DNA of 64,000 nucleotides, taken from assembly GCA_008501585.1 (NCBI GenBank), contig QQUN01000054.1:1-64000 (forward strand), written 5' to 3'. The translations under genes were made by a program, and so were the position numbers. This DNA is from Pseudomonadota bacterium. GTDB taxonomy: Bacteria; Pseudomonadota; Gammaproteobacteria; Burkholderiales; Rhodocyclaceae. Numbering within the stretch: position 1 is the first letter of the stretch; each line of letters starts with the position of its first letter. This document shows positions 27,197 to 36,589 of the stretch, one piece after another. The notes below the pieces were generated by a model. The model did no database searches. It was given only the letters and a program-made list of their open reading frames with translations, and had not been told where the DNA came from.

Positions 27197-27288
27197 GGTC
27201 CTCCGCGGGCCGCCAGCGCACGCCGGGGCCCTTTTTGCAGCGCGTCATGACGGACGCGTTATCTGGAGGATAGTCGATCGGGCGGTGT

Positions 27289-27921
27289 TTAGCCGAGCAG
27301 GCCGGGGAACAGGGTACCCAGGCCGTCGGCCATGACTTCGACGGCGATGGCGGCGAGGATCAGGCCCATCAGACGGGTCATGACGTTGATGCCGGTCTGG
27401 CCGAGGAAGCGGCCGATGCGCTCGGCGGCGGAGAACACCAGCAGGGTGGCGAGGCCGACGATGACGCCATACAGCACCAGCACGCCAAGCTCCCACCAGC
27501 GGGCGGTCTTGTCGGCGTAGATCACCATGGTGGAGATGGTGGCCGGGCCGGTGAGCAGCGGAATGGTGAGAGGCACGACGGCGATGCTCGAGCCGGTGTC
27601 GGCGCGCTGGGCACCTTCGTCGATGTCCTGCGCCTTGGACTCGGCCGGCTCGGCACCGAGCATCTGGATGGCGCTCATCAGCAGCAACAGGCCGCCGCCG
27701 ACCTGGAAGGAGGCCAGCGAGATGCCGAAGAACTCGATGACACGGATGCCGATCAGCGCGCTGAGCGAGATCACCAGAAAGGCGGAGAATGCCGCTACCC
27801 GCGCGGTGCGGGCCCGGTGATGCTCGGAAAAGCTGCGCGTGAAATGGATGAAGAAGGGCACCACGCCAATCGGGTTGACGATGGCGAGCAGCGTGATGAG
27901 GGGTTTGATGAGCGATTCCAT
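27289..27921 (-). CDS. MarC-family integral membrane protein
   Basis: A 210-residue inner-membrane protein with six hydrophobic segments. The opening LITLLAIVNPIGVVPFFIHFT and the middle VPLTIPLLTGPATISTMVIYA are the two half-repeat signatures of the MarC/UPF0056 family. The family's role is unsettled: MarC itself was once tied to multidrug resistance but later discounted. The gene lies 50 bases downstream of the short inverted-repeat element. Confidence 0.85.
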   Translation of the reverse strand: MESLIKPLITLLAIVNPIGVVPFFIHFTRSFSEHHRARTARVAAFSAFLVISLSALIGIRVIEFFGISLASFQVGGGLLLLMSAIQMLGAEPAESKAQDIDEGAQRADTGSSIAVVPLTIPLLTGPATISTMVIYADKTARWWELGVLVLYGVIVGLATLLVFSAAERIGRFLGQTGINVMTRLMGLILAAIAVEVMADGLGTLFPGLLG

Positions 27922-27970
27922 TGGGGGCGGATGGTGGCACCGATCGGGCCGGGCGGCAAGCGGCCGCCGG

Positions 27971-28133
27971 CTCAGAACTTGTGAATAAATCGACTGCGCG
28001 CGCCGATGGCTGCGTTGCTCACGCGCTCACGTCTCGCCGATCCATGTGATATGTCTCGTCGTTCGCTCGCGCAGTTGCCAAATGCGGCCTTGCACTCGAC
28101 CCTGCTCGCTACGATGTCTTCACACGTTCTCAG
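27971..28133 (-). mobile_element. Short non-coding element with terminal inverted repeats, copy 1
   Basis: A 163-bp segment closely similar over its whole length to 47206-47367. On the minus strand it starts CTGAGAACGTGTGA and its other end reads TCACAAGTTCTGA, giving imperfect terminal inverted repeats of about 13 bp. Its right end supplies the TGA stop of the dehI-like gene. It encodes no transposase, so it resembles a MITE or a REP-type dispersed repeat. No clear target-site duplication is visible. Confidence 0.65.
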
Positions 28134-29008
28134 TGCGCCTGCAACTGCTGGCGAAAACAGGCCACGTTGACCATCAGCCCGGGCAGCAGCCACTGGAACA
28201 ACTGGCACACGCGCATGACTTCGTCGATGGGCGCATCGGCTTCGGCGGCCTGGCGCAGCGCGGTGGCGGACAGTTTGCCGGGGTTGGGCAGGGCGGCGAC
28301 GCGGGCGGCGGCCTGGTCGTGGCAGGCCTGGCAGATGGCCTCGTGCGCTGGCGTGCCGACCGTACAGCGCAGGTCATTCCAGGCCAGGGCGAAGTAGCTC
28401 GGCCAGCGGGCGAAGGCGCGGTAGTCGGTGTTGACGAAGGGCAGGTCGAGCGTGGCCTTGATGTCGGCGTAGATGGCCTGGGTGGGGGCGTCGGCGTGGT
28501 GGGCCTCCATCAGCACCAGCGGTACCGCCACCTCGGGGGCGTGGCGGCCGGTGAAGGCGTCGGCCGTGTGCGGGCCGGTCAGGTCGCCGAGTTCGAGCAG
28601 GTGGCGGGCGAGGGTGGCGATGAGCAGGTAGGGCGGGTTGCCGTGCGAGAACACGGTGTTCACGTCGCGCAGGGTGTCGATCTCGCGTGGGGCGTAGCCG
28701 TGCCGGGCCAGCGCGTCGCACAGGTTTTGCGGGGCGAGGCCGGCGACGCGCTGTTCGACCTCGGTGCGCAAGGCGCGGCTGGCGTCGACGAAGGCGGTGC
28801 TCTCGCTCAGCGGCTTGAGGCCGCGCCACAGTTCGCCGAAAAAGGTCGGATAGTGGGCAAAGGCCATGGTGACCACGCCCATCCATGGCACCTGCAGCGC
28901 CTGCTTCATGTCGGCGTACCACGCGGCGCGCTGGCTGGTGGCGAGGTACTCGGGCAAGGGGTGGATGGCGGGGAGGGGGTCGGGGCGCTGGCGCGGGAGG
29001 GCGAACAT
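28130..29008 (-). CDS. 2-haloacid dehalogenase of the DehI family
   Basis: A 292-residue protein with two related halves, as in DehI-type (non-HAD) haloacid dehalogenases that act on both D- and L-substrates. The half-signatures are YADMKQALQVPWMGVVTMAFAHYPTFF near residue 35 and YADIKATLDLPFVNTDYRAFARWPSYF near residue 185, plus HGNPPYLLIATL near 125. It would release halide from 2-halocarboxylic acids. AAGGA precedes the ATG at 29008. Its stop codon coincides with the end of the repeat element. It is divergent from a MaoC gene. Confidence 0.78.
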   Translation of the reverse strand: MFALPRQRPDPLPAIHPLPEYLATSQRAAWYADMKQALQVPWMGVVTMAFAHYPTFFGELWRGLKPLSESTAFVDASRALRTEVEQRVAGLAPQNLCDALARHGYAPREIDTLRDVNTVFSHGNPPYLLIATLARHLLELGDLTGPHTADAFTGRHAPEVAVPLVLMEAHHADAPTQAIYADIKATLDLPFVNTDYRAFARWPSYFALAWNDLRCTVGTPAHEAICQACHDQAAARVAALPNPGKLSATALRQAAEADAPIDEVMRVCQLFQWLLPGLMVNVACFRQQLQAH

Positions 29009-29105
29009 GATCGGTCCTTGTCGGCGGTGCGTGCCTGATCTTAGCCCCTTGGCGAGGGCAGGGCGACGCTGTTAGCGTGTCAGCGACCATCAACAGGAGA
29101 GTGGC

Positions 29106-29555
29106 ATGACCCCCGAACGCTATCTGGATGACTTCTCGGTGGGCGAGCGTTTTGTCTCGCCCGGCATCACGGTGACCGAGGCGGCGATCATCGATTTTGC
29201 CAGCCAGTACGACCCGCAGGCCTTTCATCTGGATGTGAATGCGGCGGCCGAGTCGTTGTATGGCGGGTTGATCGCCAGCGGCTTCCAGACCCTGTCGCTG
29301 TCTTTCCGGCAGTTCATCCAGAGCGGTCTGCTGGCCGCGTGCAGCATGGGCTCGCCGGGGATCGACGAGTTGCGCTGGCTGGCGCCGGTGCGCCCCGGCG
29401 ATACGCTGCATACCGAGGTGGAAGTGGTCGAGGTGCTGCCCTCGCGCTCAAAACCCGACCGCGGCATCCTCAAGCTGAAATATCTGGCAGTGAACCAGCA
29501 CGGCGACACGGTGCTGAGCTATTTGGTGAATCACTTCGTCAAGCGACGCACCTAA
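29106..29555 (+). CDS. MaoC-family (R)-hydratase
   Basis: A 149-residue hot-dog-fold protein. The hydratase motif region (FASQYDPQAFHLDVNAAAESLYGGLIASGFQT) carries the Asp and His expected for (R)-specific enoyl-CoA hydratases or related dehydratases. AGGAGAG lies 6 bases before the ATG. It is divergent from the dehalogenase. The substrate is probably a short- or medium-chain enoyl-CoA; this is inference from the family. Confidence 0.85.
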   Translation: MTPERYLDDFSVGERFVSPGITVTEAAIIDFASQYDPQAFHLDVNAAAESLYGGLIASGFQTLSLSFRQFIQSGLLAACSMGSPGIDELRWLAPVRPGDTLHTEVEVVEVLPSRSKPDRGILKLKYLAVNQHGDTVLSYLVNHFVKRRT

Positions 29556-29561
29556 GCGCGA

Positions 29562-29921
29562 TCAGGTGGTCATCAGGACGACAGCCAGCCCGAGCAGGGC
29601 GGCGATGGCCAGCGCGAGTGCCCAGCGGGTGTTGCGCTTCTGGCGGTCGAGCGTGGCGACGAGGCGTTCGTTCTGCTCGGCGAGCTGGGCGATGAGTTCG
29701 GCGCGTTGCTCGGCTTCCTCCGTGAAGTCGGCCATGCGCCGCTCCAGCGCGGCGAGCCGGGCCTCCGGGTCGTCGATGATCGTGTCCGGGGCGGCTTGCG
29801 CCTCGTCGCGGGCCTTGGTGCGACTCCACAGTTCGCGCGCGCCACGGGCGATGCCGGGTGCGGCGGCGATGACCTCGGACCAGGGAATGAGTTTGGCGGC
29901 GGCGAGCCAGGGGATGGGCAT
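29562..29921 (-). CDS. Small coiled-coil, single-helix membrane protein
   Basis: A 119-residue protein of unknown function. A central acidic coiled coil (about residues 50-95, DPEARLAALERRMADF...LIAQLAEQNERL) is followed by a C-terminal membrane helix (RWALALAIAALLGLAVVLM) and a two-residue tail. It would be tail-anchored. It lies just downstream of valS on the same strand and converges on the maoC gene with 6 bases between stops. Confidence 0.6.
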   Translation of the reverse strand: MPIPWLAAAKLIPWSEVIAAAPGIARGARELWSRTKARDEAQAAPDTIIDDPEARLAALERRMADFTEEAEQRAELIAQLAEQNERLVATLDRQKRNTRWALALAIAALLGLAVVLMTT

Positions 29922-30006
29922 GGGGCGGTGCTCGGTGAGTCAGACGCCTGTCTGACCCCGAAATGCCCCCCCGGTTCCGGCGTGGCGCCGGCACCGGGGG
30001 TGAGAC

Positions 30007-32967
30007 TCAGGCGGCCGGCAGCTTGTCGAGCTGCGGCTTGAGCTTGGCGACGGTGTCGCGGAAGCCAGCCAGGCGGGCGCGTTCCTGCTCGACCACGGCG
30101 GCCGGTGCGCGGGCCACGAAACTCTCGTTGGCCAGCTTGCCTTCGGCCTTGGCGATCTCGCCTTCGAGGCGGGTGATCTCCTTGGTCAGGCGCTCGCGCT
30201 CGGCGGCGATGTCGATCTCGACCTTGAGCATCAGCTTGAAATCGCCGGCGACGGCGACCGGGGCCAGTTCGTCGGCGCCGATGTCCTCGACCACGCTCAC
30301 CTCCGACAGCTTGGCCAGCCCGGCCAGGTAGGGCGCGTAGGCGGTCAGGGTGTCGGTGTTGCCGGCGGCGATCAGCGGCAGGCGCTGGGCGGGGGAGATG
30401 TTCATCTCGCCGCGCAGGTTGCGGCAGGCGTAGATCATGCCCTTGAGCTCGGCGACCTTGGCTTCGGCGGTGTCGTCGATGCGGCCCAGGTCGGCCTGCG
30501 GGTAGCGGGCGAGCATCAGCGACTCGGTGTCCTTGCGCTTGGCCATCGGCGCCACGGTCTGCCACAGCTCTTCGGTGATGAAGGGCATCACCGGGTGCGC
30601 CAGGCGCAGCACGGTTTCGAGCACACGCAGCAGGGTGCGACGGGTGGCGCGTTGCTGGGCTTCCGTCCCGCCCTGGATCTGTACCTTGGCCAGCTCCAGG
30701 TACCAGTCGCAGTATTCGTCCCAGACGAACTCATAGATGGCCTTGGAGAGCAGGTCGAAGCGGTAGTCGGCAAAGTGCTGGGCGATCTCGGCCTCGGTAC
30801 GCTGCAGCTTGGAAACGATCCAGCGGTCGGCGAAGGAGAAGTCGAGCTGGCTGACATCGCAGGCCACATCCGTGCCCAGGCCGCAGTCCTGGTCCTGGGT
30901 GTTCATCAGCACGAAGCGGGTGGCGTTCCACAGCTTGTTGCAGAAGTTGCGGTAGCCCTCGCAGCGGGCGAGGTCGAACTTGATGTCGCGCCCCGGGCTG
31001 GCCAGCGAGGCGAAGGTGAAGCGCAGTGCGTCGGTGCCGAAGGCGGGGATGCCTTCGGGGAATTCCTTGCGCGTTTTCTTCTCGATGCTGGCGGCCTGCT
31101 TGGGGTTCATCAGGCCGAAGGTGCGTTTTTCGACCAGCTTGTCGAGCGCGATGCCGTCGATCAGGTCGATCGGGTCGAGCACGTTGCCCTTGGATTTGCT
31201 CATCTTCTGGCCTTCCGCATCGCGGATCAGGCCGTGCACATAGACATGCTTGAAGGGGATCTTGCCAGTGATCTGCTGGGTCATCATCACCATGCGGGCG
31301 ACCCAGAAGAAGATGATGTCGAAGCCGGTGACCAGCACTGTCGAGGGCAGGTAGAGGTCGAGCGCGTCGTTGGACTTTTCCGGCCACTCGGCGGTCCAGT
31401 CCAGCGTGGAGAACGGCCACAGGGCGGAGGAGTACCAGGTGTCGAGCACGTCTTCGTCGCGGCGCAGGCCCTGGTCGCGCAGCTTGGCGACGAGGGCGCG
31501 GATCTCGGCGGCTTCGTCGGCCTGGTGCTGCTGCTCGGCGCTGCGGGCGCGGTCTTCGAACCCGGCGATGGTGGCATCGAGCTGGGCGAGCGCGTCGGCT
31601 TCGTTGCGCGCGACGTATACGTTTTCGAGCGCGTCATACCAGGCCGGGATCTGGTGGCCCCACCACAGCTGGCGCGAGATGCACCAGTCCTGGATGTTGT
31701 TGAGCCACTGGTTGTAGGTGTTGACCCAGTTCTCGGGGTAGAAGGTGATCTCGCCCGAGGCGACGCAGTCGAGCGCCTTCTGGGTGATGCTCTTGCCGTC
31801 GGCTCCCGGCTTGCTCATGGCGACGAACCACTGGTCGGTGAGCATCGGCTCGATGACCACGTTGGTGCGGTCGCCGCGCGGCACCTTGAGCTTGTGCGCC
31901 TCGACCTCGACCAGCACGCCGGCCGCTTCGAGGTCGGCCACCACGGCGGCGCGGGCGTCGAAGCGGTCCAGCCCGGCCACATTGGCGGGCAGGGCGACCG
32001 TGCTCCTGGCCTGGCCCTTGGTGTCGAAGACCTCGGCGCGGGCCGGCACCGTGCCGTCCAGGTTGAGGATGACGATCATGTCCAGGCCGTGGCGCTGGCC
32101 GACCGCGTAGTCGTTGAAGTCGTGTGCCGGGGTGACCTTGACGCAGCCGGTGCCGAACTCGCGGTCGACATAGTCGTCGGCGATGATCGGGATGTCGCGC
32201 TCGGTCAGCGGCAGGCGCACGGTCTTGCCGATCAGGTGGGTGTAGCGCTCATCCTCGGGGTGCACCATCACGGCGACGTCGCCGAGCATGGTCTCGGGCC
32301 GGGTGGTGGCCACGGTGAGGCCGGCCAGCTCGCCGATCGGGCCGTCGGTGAAGGGGTAGCGGATGTGCCACAGCTTGCCGTCTTCTTCCTCCTGCACCAC
32401 TTCGAGGTCGGACACCGCGGTGCCGAGCTTCGGATCCCAGTTGACCAGGCGCTTGCCACGGTAGATGAGGCCTTCGTTGAACAGGCGCACGAAGGTTTCG
32501 GTCACGGTGGTGGACAGGCCGTCGTCCATGGTGAAGCGCTCGCGCTTCCAGTCCGGGCTGGTGCCGAGGCGGCGCATCTGGCCGGTGATGGTGCCGCCGG
32601 AGTATTCCTTCCACTCCCACACCTTTTCGAGGAACTTCTCGCGGCCGAGATCGTGGCGGCTGACGCCCTGCGCGTCGAGCTGGCGTTCGACGACGATCTG
32701 GGTGGCGATGCCGGCGTGGTCGGTGCCCGGTTGCCACAGGGTGTTGTCGCCGCGCATGCGGTGGTAGCGGGTGAGCGCATCCATGATGGTCTGGTTGAAA
32801 CCATGGCCCATGTGCAGCGTGCCGGTCACGTTGGGCGGCGGCAGCAGGATGCAGAAGGCGTTCTTGTTGGTGGTGTCGAGGCCGGCGTCGAAATAGCCGC
32901 GCGACTCCCAGTCGGGGTACCAGCGGCGCTCGATGTCCGCCGGCTCAAAACTCTTGGCCAGTTCCAT
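30007..32967 (-). CDS. valS: Valyl-tRNA synthetase
   Basis: A 986-residue class I aminoacyl-tRNA synthetase that charges tRNA-Val in the cytoplasm. The HIGH-type motif [14 protein letters not shown] lies near residue 45 and [12 protein letters not shown] near residue 600, with the CP1 editing domain between ([17 protein letters not shown]), an anticodon-binding helical domain and a C-terminal coiled coil ([35 protein letters not shown]). The start at 32967 ([13 protein letters not shown]) is preferred to an upstream ATG at 32988 on similarity to other ValS. It forms the usual pepA-holC-valS cluster. Confidence 0.96.
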   Translation of the reverse strand: MELAKSFEPADIERRWYPDWESRGYFDAGLDTTNKNAFCILLPPPNVTGTLHMGHGFNQTIMDALTRYHRMRGDNTLWQPGTDHAGIATQIVVERQLDAQGVSRHDLGREKFLEKVWEWKEYSGGTITGQMRRLGTSPDWKRERFTMDDGLSTTVTETFVRLFNEGLIYRGKRLVNWDPKLGTAVSDLEVVQEEEDGKLWHIRYPFTDGPIGELAGLTVATTRPETMLGDVAVMVHPEDERYTHLIGKTVRLPLTERDIPIIADDYVDREFGTGCVKVTPAHDFNDYAVGQRHGLDMIVILNLDGTVPARAEVFDTKGQARSTVALPANVAGLDRFDARAAVVADLEAAGVLVEVEAHKLKVPRGDRTNVVIEPMLTDQWFVAMSKPGADGKSITQKALDCVASGEITFYPENWVNTYNQWLNNIQDWCISRQLWWGHQIPAWYDALENVYVARNEADALAQLDATIAGFEDRARSAEQQHQADEAAEIRALVAKLRDQGLRRDEDVLDTWYSSALWPFSTLDWTAEWPEKSNDALDLYLPSTVLVTGFDIIFFWVARMVMMTQQITGKIPFKHVYVHGLIRDAEGQKMSKSKGNVLDPIDLIDGIALDKLVEKRTFGLMNPKQAASIEKKTRKEFPEGIPAFGTDALRFTFASLASPGRDIKFDLARCEGYRNFCNKLWNATRFVLMNTQDQDCGLGTDVACDVSQLDFSFADRWIVSKLQRTEAEIAQHFADYRFDLLSKAIYEFVWDEYCDWYLELAKVQIQGGTEAQQRATRRTLLRVLETVLRLAHPVMPFITEELWQTVAPMAKRKDTESLMLARYPQADLGRIDDTAEAKVAELKGMIYACRNLRGEMNISPAQRLPLIAAGNTDTLTAYAPYLAGLAKLSEVSVVEDIGADELAPVAVAGDFKLMLKVEIDIAAERERLTKEITRLEGEIAKAEGKLANESFVARAPAAVVEQERARLAGFRDTVAKLKPQLDKLPAA

Positions 32968-33054
32968 GGTGTTCCGTATGCGTGGCAATTGGGGCGAATC
33001 CGCGATTATAGCGGATGCGTGCCGTGCTGACCGGTGCGGGCGTGGCCGGTGCGA

Positions 33055-33474
33055 TCAGCGATTGCGCGGATCGTTGGCGTCGAGCAGTTGGGAGATTTCC
33101 TGCGAGATGTCGGCCAGCAAGGTGGCGCGGGCGCGGGCGTGGATCTGATGCAGGATGCGGCTGCGCGCCTGTTCGAGTTCTTCGGCGAGCACCTGGGGGA
33201 GTTCCTGGTGCAGCCACTCGTCGATCCGCCGGTTGAGCGTGGCGTCGAGGTCGATGAGCTGCTCGACAAAACCGGCCGCGGGGGCGGGCGTTTCCTTGAT
33301 GGCGCCGGTCAGGACGGGGATGTCGTCATCCTCGACCGCCTCGGTGAGCACCGGGATCTCGGTGTCCGGCCCGGGGGCGCGGTGGCGCTTGAGCAGCGCG
33401 TCGGCCTTGTCGAGCAGGCGGTCGGCCGCTTCGGTCTCGGGCAGGATGATGAACGGATCGGTGGGCTCGGCCAT
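33055..33474 (-). CDS. DUF2486-like acidic protein between holC and valS
   Basis: A 139-residue protein of unknown function. It has an acidic, proline-containing N-terminal half with two IPVLTxA repeats (TEIPVLTEAV, DDIPVLTGAI) and a helical C-terminal half (LNRRIDEWLHQELPQVLAEELEQARSRILHQIHARARATLLADISQEI). It resembles the DUF2486 proteins found beside holC in betaproteobacteria. The start ATG at 33474 is 1 base from the holC stop, so the two are coupled. Confidence 0.6.
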   Translation of the reverse strand: MAEPTDPFIILPETEAADRLLDKADALLKRHRAPGPDTEIPVLTEAVEDDDIPVLTGAIKETPAPAAGFVEQLIDLDATLNRRIDEWLHQELPQVLAEELEQARSRILHQIHARARATLLADISQEISQLLDANDPRNR

Positions 33475-33475
33475 G

Positions 33476-33904
33476 TCAGCTCGACGCCGTGTTGTGGGCG
33501 GTGGGGGTGAGCCCGGCGCCAGCGTAGTGGCGCCAGCGGTTGCGGGCGGGGACCTTGTGGGCTTCGTCGGTGCCAACGACTTCGACCACCATCTTGAAGC
33601 GCTCGTAACCGGGCGGCACGTCGGCCGCGAGGTTGATCAGCACGTCGTCGTGCGGCCAGCCCTCCGCCGGCGGGATGTCGCCCAGGGTGATCGGGGTTTC
33701 GGCCGCCAGCGGTGAGGTGAAGCGGGTGTGCGGCAGGAAGTCCATCGGCGGACGGGTCCACAGCAGCTGGTCGAGCTGGCGCGCGATGGCCTCGTCGGGC
33801 AGCAGCACCGCCACCTTGCGGCCCGAGCGGAAGGCGCGGACGGTAAGGTGGCAGGCGACGCCGAGGAGGTCCTCGGCGTTGTGGTAGAAGTGGATGTCCG
33901 TCAC
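33476..33904 (-). CDS. holC: DNA polymerase III chi subunit
   Basis: A 142-residue replication protein. MTDIHFYHNAEDLLGVACHLTVRAFRSGRKVAVLLPDE and the WTRPPMDFLPHTRF segment match HolC, which links the clamp-loader complex to single-stranded DNA-binding protein. It lies 7 bases downstream of pepA and upstream of valS, its normal neighbourhood. Confidence 0.92.
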   Translation of the reverse strand: MTDIHFYHNAEDLLGVACHLTVRAFRSGRKVAVLLPDEAIARQLDQLLWTRPPMDFLPHTRFTSPLAAETPITLGDIPPAEGWPHDDVLINLAADVPPGYERFKMVVEVVGTDEAHKVPARNRWRHYAGAGLTPTAHNTASS

Positions 33905-33911
33905 GCCGCGC

Positions 33912-35402
33912 TCAGTTCAGCCCGGCCCGGGCGATCAGGAACTCGGTCAGCAGTGGCACCGGGCGGCCGGTGGCGCCCTTGGCTTCGCCCGAGATCCAGG
34001 CGGTGCCGGCGATGTCCAGGTGCGCCCAGGTGTAGGCCTTGGTGAAGCGCGCCAGGAAGGCCGCGGCGGTGATGGTGCCGCCGTAGCGCCCGCCGATGTT
34101 GGCCATGTCGGCGAAGTTGCTCTTGAGCAGTTCCTGGTAGTCGTCCCACAGCGGCAACTGCCACACGCGGTCACCGCTGCACTGGCCGATGTCGGTCAAC
34201 TCACGCGCCAGCGCGTCGTCGGTGGACAGCAGGCCGCTGGGGATCTTGCCCAGGGCCACCACGCAGGCGCCAGTGAGGGTGGCGATGTCGATCACGCAGG
34301 CCGGCTTGAAGCGCTCGGCGTAGGTGAGCGCGTCGCACAGGATGAGGCGGCCCTCGGCGTCGGTGTTGAGGATCTCGATGGTCTGGCCGGACATGGAGGT
34401 GACCACGTCACCCGGCCGCGTGGCGTTGCCGCCGGGCATGTTCTCGGTGCTGGGGACGATACCGACGACATTGATCGGCAGATCGAGCAGCGCAGCCGCC
34501 TTGAGCGTACCGAAGACGCTGGCGGCGCCGCACATGTCGTACTTCATCTCGTCCATTTCGGCGGCCGGCTTGAGCGAGATGCCGCCGGTGTCGAAGGTGA
34601 TGCCCTTGCCGACCAGCACGACCGGCGCGTCGCCGGCCTTGCCGCCATGGTGTTCCATGACGATGAACTTGGGCGGCTGCTCGGCGCCCTGGGCCACGGC
34701 GAGCAGGGCGCCCATGCCCAGCTTGCTCATCTGGGCCTTGTCGAGCACGGTGACCTTGAGCTTGTGTTCCTTGCCGAGCGCCTTGGCCGTGTCGGCCAGA
34801 TAGCTGGGCGAGCACACGTTGGGCGGCAGGTTGCCCAGGTCGCGTGCCAGCGCCATGCCTTCGGCAGTGGCCAGGCCTTGCGCCACGGCGGCGGTGAGGG
34901 CCTTGCTGCTTTTGCCGGGGATCAGGAACTGGACTTTATGGATGCCGCGCTTGGGGCTGTCGTCGGCCTTTCCGGGCGCATCGAAGCGGTAGGCGGCGGC
35001 CGCGATGACGCGGGCTGCCGTACGCAGGCGCCAGGCCAGGTCGCGATCGGGCACCTCGATCTCGGCCAGGCACACGCTGGCCTCTTTGCCGCGCAGGCCC
35101 GCCAGGGCCTTGCCGGCGGCGGTGAGGGCGTCGCGATAGGCCTTGTCGTTGAGCTCGTCCGGCTTGCCGAGGCTGACCACCAGCACGCGCTCGGCGTCGA
35201 CGCCGGGCAGCAGCGGGAGGGCCAGCGTGGCGCCGGCCTTGTCGTCGAGATCGCCCCGCTTGAGCAGCGCGCCGAGGGCGCCGCCGCTGGCTTGATCCAC
35301 CGCCTCGGCCGACGGCGTCAGGCGCGCGTCGGTGTAGGCGCCAATGACGATGCAGGCGCGTTTGAGTTTTTCAGGGGATCCGGTCTTTATGGTAAATTCC
35401 AC
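33912..35402 (-). CDS. pepA: Leucyl aminopeptidase (M17)
   Basis: A 496-residue cytoplasmic metallopeptidase that removes N-terminal residues. The N-terminal domain (about 1-170) and the di-metal catalytic domain carry VGKGITFDTGGISLKP, MKYDMCGAASV and the signature NTDAEGRLIL. The C-terminus ends PVPLLTEFLIARAGLN. The start is a GTG at 35402 with AAAGGA before it. It is divergent from lptF, sharing a 104-base promoter region, and leads pepA-holC-valS. Confidence 0.95.
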   Translation of the reverse strand: MEFTIKTGSPEKLKRACIVIGAYTDARLTPSAEAVDQASGGALGALLKRGDLDDKAGATLALPLLPGVDAERVLVVSLGKPDELNDKAYRDALTAAGKALAGLRGKEASVCLAEIEVPDRDLAWRLRTAARVIAAAAYRFDAPGKADDSPKRGIHKVQFLIPGKSSKALTAAVAQGLATAEGMALARDLGNLPPNVCSPSYLADTAKALGKEHKLKVTVLDKAQMSKLGMGALLAVAQGAEQPPKFIVMEHHGGKAGDAPVVLVGKGITFDTGGISLKPAAEMDEMKYDMCGAASVFGTLKAAALLDLPINVVGIVPSTENMPGGNATRPGDVVTSMSGQTIEILNTDAEGRLILCDALTYAERFKPACVIDIATLTGACVVALGKIPSGLLSTDDALARELTDIGQCSGDRVWQLPLWDDYQELLKSNFADMANIGGRYGGTITAAAFLARFTKAYTWAHLDIAGTAWISGEAKGATGRPVPLLTEFLIARAGLN

Positions 35403-35506
35403 GGGCTATTCCTTTAAGACGACGTCTCGGTCAGGGTGGCAACGATTATGGCCTCTCCGCAATACGCCGTCAAAATGCCCCCGTTCATTCAAACGTCATT
35501 AGCGCG

Positions 35507-36589
35507 ATGATCTTCCTGCGCGCCGCCCAGCGTGAATTCGCCAACACTGCCATGGCAGTGTTCGTTGCCTTGTTCGCCATCCTGGTGACCACGGTGCTGA
35601 TCCGCCTGCTCGGCCAGGCGGCGGGCGGGCGTGTGCCCTCCGAGGCAGTGCTGGCGCTGATCGGCTTCGGTGCGCTGGCGCAGCTGCCCATCGTTCTGTC
35701 GCTGACGGTGTTCATCGCCGTCCTGATGAGCCTGTCGCGCAGTTACCGTGATTCCGAAATGGTGGTGTGGTTCGCCGCCGGTGTGCCGCTGACACGCTGG
35801 ATCCGCCCCGTGCTGCGCTTTGCGGTGCCGGTGGCGGTGGTGATTGCCGGCGTGACGATGGTGCTGGCGCCGTGGGCGCAGTACAAGAGCGTGGAGTACA
35901 AGGAACGCCTGAACAACCAGGATGACGCGGCGCGCGTGGCGCCCGGCGTGTTCCGCGAGTCGGCCGGCGCGCAGCGGGTGTTCTTTGTCGAGGTCGGCGC
36001 CGGCGAGGATGGCCGGGTGCGCAATGTGTTCGTCAGTTCCGTGCTCGAAGGCAAGCTGGGCGTGATGGTGGCCGAGGAGGGCTATCTGCGCACCGGCGAG
36101 AACGGCGAGCGCTTCGTGGTGCTCGAGCGCGGCCGCCGCTACGATGGCACGCCGGGTACGCCGGACTACCGCATCATGCATTTCGACCGCTATACCCTGC
36201 AGATGGCCGGGCAGGTGGCCAAGGACTTGCCGGTGCGCAACCGCATGCTGCCGCTCAAGACGCTGCTCGACGATCCGAACCCGGCCAACCTCGGCGAACT
36301 GGCCTCGCGGGTTGGCGTGCCGGTGGCGGCCCTGATCCTGGCGCTGCTGGCGATTCCGCTGTCCTTCGTCAATCCGCGCGCCGGACGCACCAACAACCTG
36401 ATCGTCGCCATCCTCACCTATCTCATCTACAGCAACGCGATCAGCGTCAGCCAGGCGTGGATTGCGCAGGGCAAGGTGAGCTTCGTGGTCGGCGCGCTGG
36501 CGCCGCACCTGGTGATGATCGTGGTGCTGGCGGCCTTGTTCTACCGCCGCCTGGCGGTGTATTCCATCTGGCGGAGGCGTCCGGCCTGA
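35507..36589 (+). CDS. lptF: LPS export ABC transporter permease LptF
   Basis: A 360-residue inner-membrane permease of the LptBFG complex that extracts lipopolysaccharide and passes it to LptC. It has six membrane helices, three at each end, around a periplasmic jellyroll (about 125-270), with LSRSYRDSEMVVWFAAG typical of the LptF/G cytoplasmic coupling region. Its stop overlaps the lptG start. The upstream Shine-Dalgarno is weak. Confidence 0.93.
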   Translation: MIFLRAAQREFANTAMAVFVALFAILVTTVLIRLLGQAAGGRVPSEAVLALIGFGALAQLPIVLSLTVFIAVLMSLSRSYRDSEMVVWFAAGVPLTRWIRPVLRFAVPVAVVIAGVTMVLAPWAQYKSVEYKERLNNQDDAARVAPGVFRESAGAQRVFFVEVGAGEDGRVRNVFVSSVLEGKLGVMVAEEGYLRTGENGERFVVLERGRRYDGTPGTPDYRIMHFDRYTLQMAGQVAKDLPVRNRMLPLKTLLDDPNPANLGELASRVGVPVAALILALLAIPLSFVNPRAGRTNNLIVAILTYLIYSNAISVSQAWIAQGKVSFVVGALAPHLVMIVVLAALFYRRLAVYSIWRRRPA

